Shown piece after piece: positions 4,489-5,253 of a stretch of DNA of 5,253 bases. The first letter of the stretch is position 1. The number at the start of each line of letters is the position of its first letter. The stretch covers positions 1 to 5,253 of the forward strand of contig JAFCZU010000430.1 of NCBI GenBank assembly GCA_019314185.1, given 5' to 3'. The notes under the pieces were generated by a model, which worked only from the letters and a program-made list of their open reading frames with translations, was not told where the DNA came from and ran no database searches. Origin of the DNA: Deltaproteobacteria bacterium. GTDB lineage: Bacteria > Desulfobacterota > Desulfobacteria > Desulfobacterales > ETH-SRB1. Position numbers and translations under genes: made by a program.

Positions 4489-4970
4489 TTGTTGTCAGTG
4501 ACTCCACAATCCTGATTGGGCTGGCAAAAATTGGAAAATTAGACCTGCTCAAGAAAATCTTTTCCAATGTTTTTATCCCTGAAGAGGTCTTTAAGGAAGT
4601 GGTGGAAAGGGGCAAAGGAAAACCAGGGTCTAAACTCATAAAAGAATCTGCCTGGATCGAGACAAAGCCGGTTAAGGACAAAGTACAGGTAGCTTTTTTG
4701 ATGGGAAGTCTTGAAAAGGGCGAAGCAGAAGTTCTGGTTCTTGCCCAAGAACTAAAGGCTGATCTGATATTGTTGGATGAAGAAAAGGCCAGAAAGTGCG
4801 CTGTCATTGCCGGTTTTGAAATAATGGGGTTGCTCGGTCTGTTTATTTTGGCCAAGAATCTCGGCCTGATTCATGAAATCCGGCTCCTTGTTAATGAACT
4901 CCTGAGAAAGAAATTCAGAATCAGTGATAAAATAATTGAGAAAACATTAAAAAAAGCCGGTGAAGCGTAA
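4485..4970 (+). CDS. DUF3368 PIN-like toxin, module 4
   Basis: A 161-residue protein of the DUF3368 group, distant PIN-domain relatives. Visible acidic positions are D6 in VVSDSTILIGLAKIGKLDLL, E38 in VFKEVVERG, E80 and E82 in LEKGEAEVLVLAQE, and D98 in LILLDEEKARKCA. The segment IMGLLGLFILAKNLGLI (about 112-129) and the Arg/Lys-rich LRKKFRISDKIIEKTLKKAG end are normal for the family. Presumed RNase toxin; biochemical support for this group is thinner than for VapC. It pairs with the UPF0175 gene through an ATGA overlap. The length is typical of the family and no disruption is seen. Confidence 0.9.
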   Translation: MIVVSDSTILIGLAKIGKLDLLKKIFSNVFIPEEVFKEVVERGKGKPGSKLIKESAWIETKPVKDKVQVAFLMGSLEKGEAEVLVLAQELKADLILLDEEKARKCAVIAGFEIMGLLGLFILAKNLGLIHEIRLLVNELLRKKFRISDKIIEKTLKKAGEA

Positions 4971-4975
4971 TATGG

Positions 4976-5005
4976 TAGGTTGGGTTGAGTTTGCTCAACT
5001 CAACA
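4976..5005. repeat. Type B hairpin repeat, copy 4
   Basis: Arms GTTGGGTTGAG (4979-4989) and CTCAACTCAAC (4994-5004), an 11-bp stem with one G-T pair and a 4-nt loop. This is the longest stem of the four. It starts 8 nt after the module 4 toxin stop. An A-run follows on this strand, so an intrinsic terminator is not supported, although the stem could protect the 3' end of the mRNA. Confidence 0.75.
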
Positions 5006-5025
5006 AAAAACAAAGAGGTGGAGAA

Positions 5026-5115
5026 ATGAAATCACGCATTTTATACCTCGTTCCCACGCTCCAGCGTTGGAATGCATATGGAATAGCATGCAGCTTGGGT
5101 TTTCGGTTTGTTTGA
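5026..5115 (+). pseudogene. Short ORF with good ribosome binding site, interrupted by a type A repeat
   Basis: GAGGTGGAG at 5015-5023 is well placed before the ATG at 5026. The frame begins MKSRILY and then enters the type A repeat (LVPTLQRWNAYGIACS), ending at TGA 5113-5115 after 29 residues. The downstream open frame (to 5253) is in another phase. The simplest reading is that a repeat landed just after the start of a gene and broke it. Alternatively the ATG and its binding site are chance. Confidence 0.35.
5045..5102. repeat. Type A palindromic repeat, copy 5, with linker and half of type B
   Basis: ACCTCG, then arms TTCCCACGCT (5051-5060) and AGCGTTGGAA (5063-5072, one change), then the 21-nt linker ending GAATAGCATGCAG (5073-5093) and CTTGGGTT (5094-5101). 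The last element is the left arm of type B with one change. No right arm follows, so it is a truncated composite compared with 3936-4012. Confidence 0.8.
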
Positions 5116-5253
5116 GAAAGCGGGTCCTACATTGGAAAGCTGCATTAAGCGAGGCAAAAAGGGCAAAGGATAAATTTCGCGGGAGCAAAACCCTGCAAGG
5201 CACATTCGATCAGATTATGGACAGGTTTATCCAGGCCTGTTATCAGAAATTTA
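5088..5253 (+). CDS. Unrecognised open frame, 3'-truncated by the window edge
   Basis: The frame is open from 4989 to the right edge; the first ATG after the palindrome is at 5088, inside the repeat linker. From about 5112 it reads LRKRVLHWKAALSEAKRAKD and then KFRGSKTLQGTFDQIM and DRFIQACYQKF. This is a basic, helix-prone, soluble-looking sequence with sensible codon use. I do not recognise a family. No good ribosome binding site precedes 5088; the only good one belongs to the ATG at 5026 in a different frame. It may be the remnant of a gene disrupted by the repeat, or a real gene whose start was taken over by the repeat. Confidence 0.35.
   Translation, partial: MQLGFSVCLRKRVLHWKAALSEAKRAKDKFRGSKTLQGTFDQIMDRFIQACYQKF

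Noticed and set aside
4478..4855. A 125-codon minus-strand open frame opposite the DUF3368 gene.
   Set aside because: Shadow of a well-supported gene; Ser-rich low-complexity translation with no recognisable domain.
4976..5012. Type B hairpin after module 4 as an intrinsic terminator.
   Set aside because: The stem is good, but an A-run rather than a T-run follows on the + strand, and no gene on the other strand would use it.
815..5102. The five type A palindromes as a CRISPR array.
   Set aside because: Copies are about 0.7-1.6 kb apart with genes between them, spacing is irregular, and no cas gene is visible.

Overview
The window suggests a bacterium with a moderately AT-rich genome, most likely an anaerobic Desulfobacterota (delta-proteobacterial) lineage. 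That placement is an inference from three things: a futalosine-pathway menaquinone gene, a dense set of chromosomal toxin-antitoxin (TA) modules, and interspersed palindromic repeats of types I associate with such genomes. No rRNA, tRNA or universal marker gene is present to confirm it. All recognisable genes lie on the + strand.

Layout. (1) Positions 1-812 hold the 3' part of mqnB (futalosine hydrolase); its C-terminal tail runs into repeat-derived DNA. (2) Module 1, 942-1537: a ribbon-helix-helix (RHH) antitoxin with a MazF/PemK-like RNase toxin. (3) Module 2, 1807-2448: an AbrB/MazE-fold antitoxin with a VapC-like PIN RNase. (4) Module 3, 2557-3149: a VapB RHH antitoxin with a VapC PIN toxin. 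(5) Positions 3201-3883 hold a TPM-domain envelope protein gene that is frameshifted, carries a palindromic repeat inside its signal-peptide region, and lacks the usual C-terminal part. (6) Module 4, 4195-4970: a UPF0175 antitoxin with a DUF3368 PIN-like toxin. (7) After 4971 come repeats, then a short ORF with a good ribosome binding site that runs into a repeat, and an open frame of unknown function that leaves the window at 5253.

How it works together. There are four complete, mutually unrelated TA pairs, all antitoxin first. Three pairs share a 4-nt ATGA stop/start overlap and the fourth has a 3-nt gap, so each pair should be translationally coupled. All four toxins belong to families of RNases or presumed RNases (one MazF fold, three PIN folds). 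The spaces between modules are largely made of three repeat types. Type A is a 22-nt palindrome with the arms TTCCCACGCT and AGCGTGGGAA (five copies). Type B is a hairpin with arms like GTTGGGTT and AACCCAAC (four copies plus one half copy). Type C is a degenerate ACCACGGAGAACACAGAG / GCGGATGACACGGATT sequence. Types A and B are joined by a shared 21-nt linker in at least one full composite. These repeats have also entered coding regions, at the end of mqnB and at the start of the TPM gene.

No transposase, integrase or CRISPR array is visible. The best candidate for something unusual is the modular 'repeat - TA pair - repeat' organisation and the in-frame use of the repeats as protein-coding sequence, not a new enzyme family.
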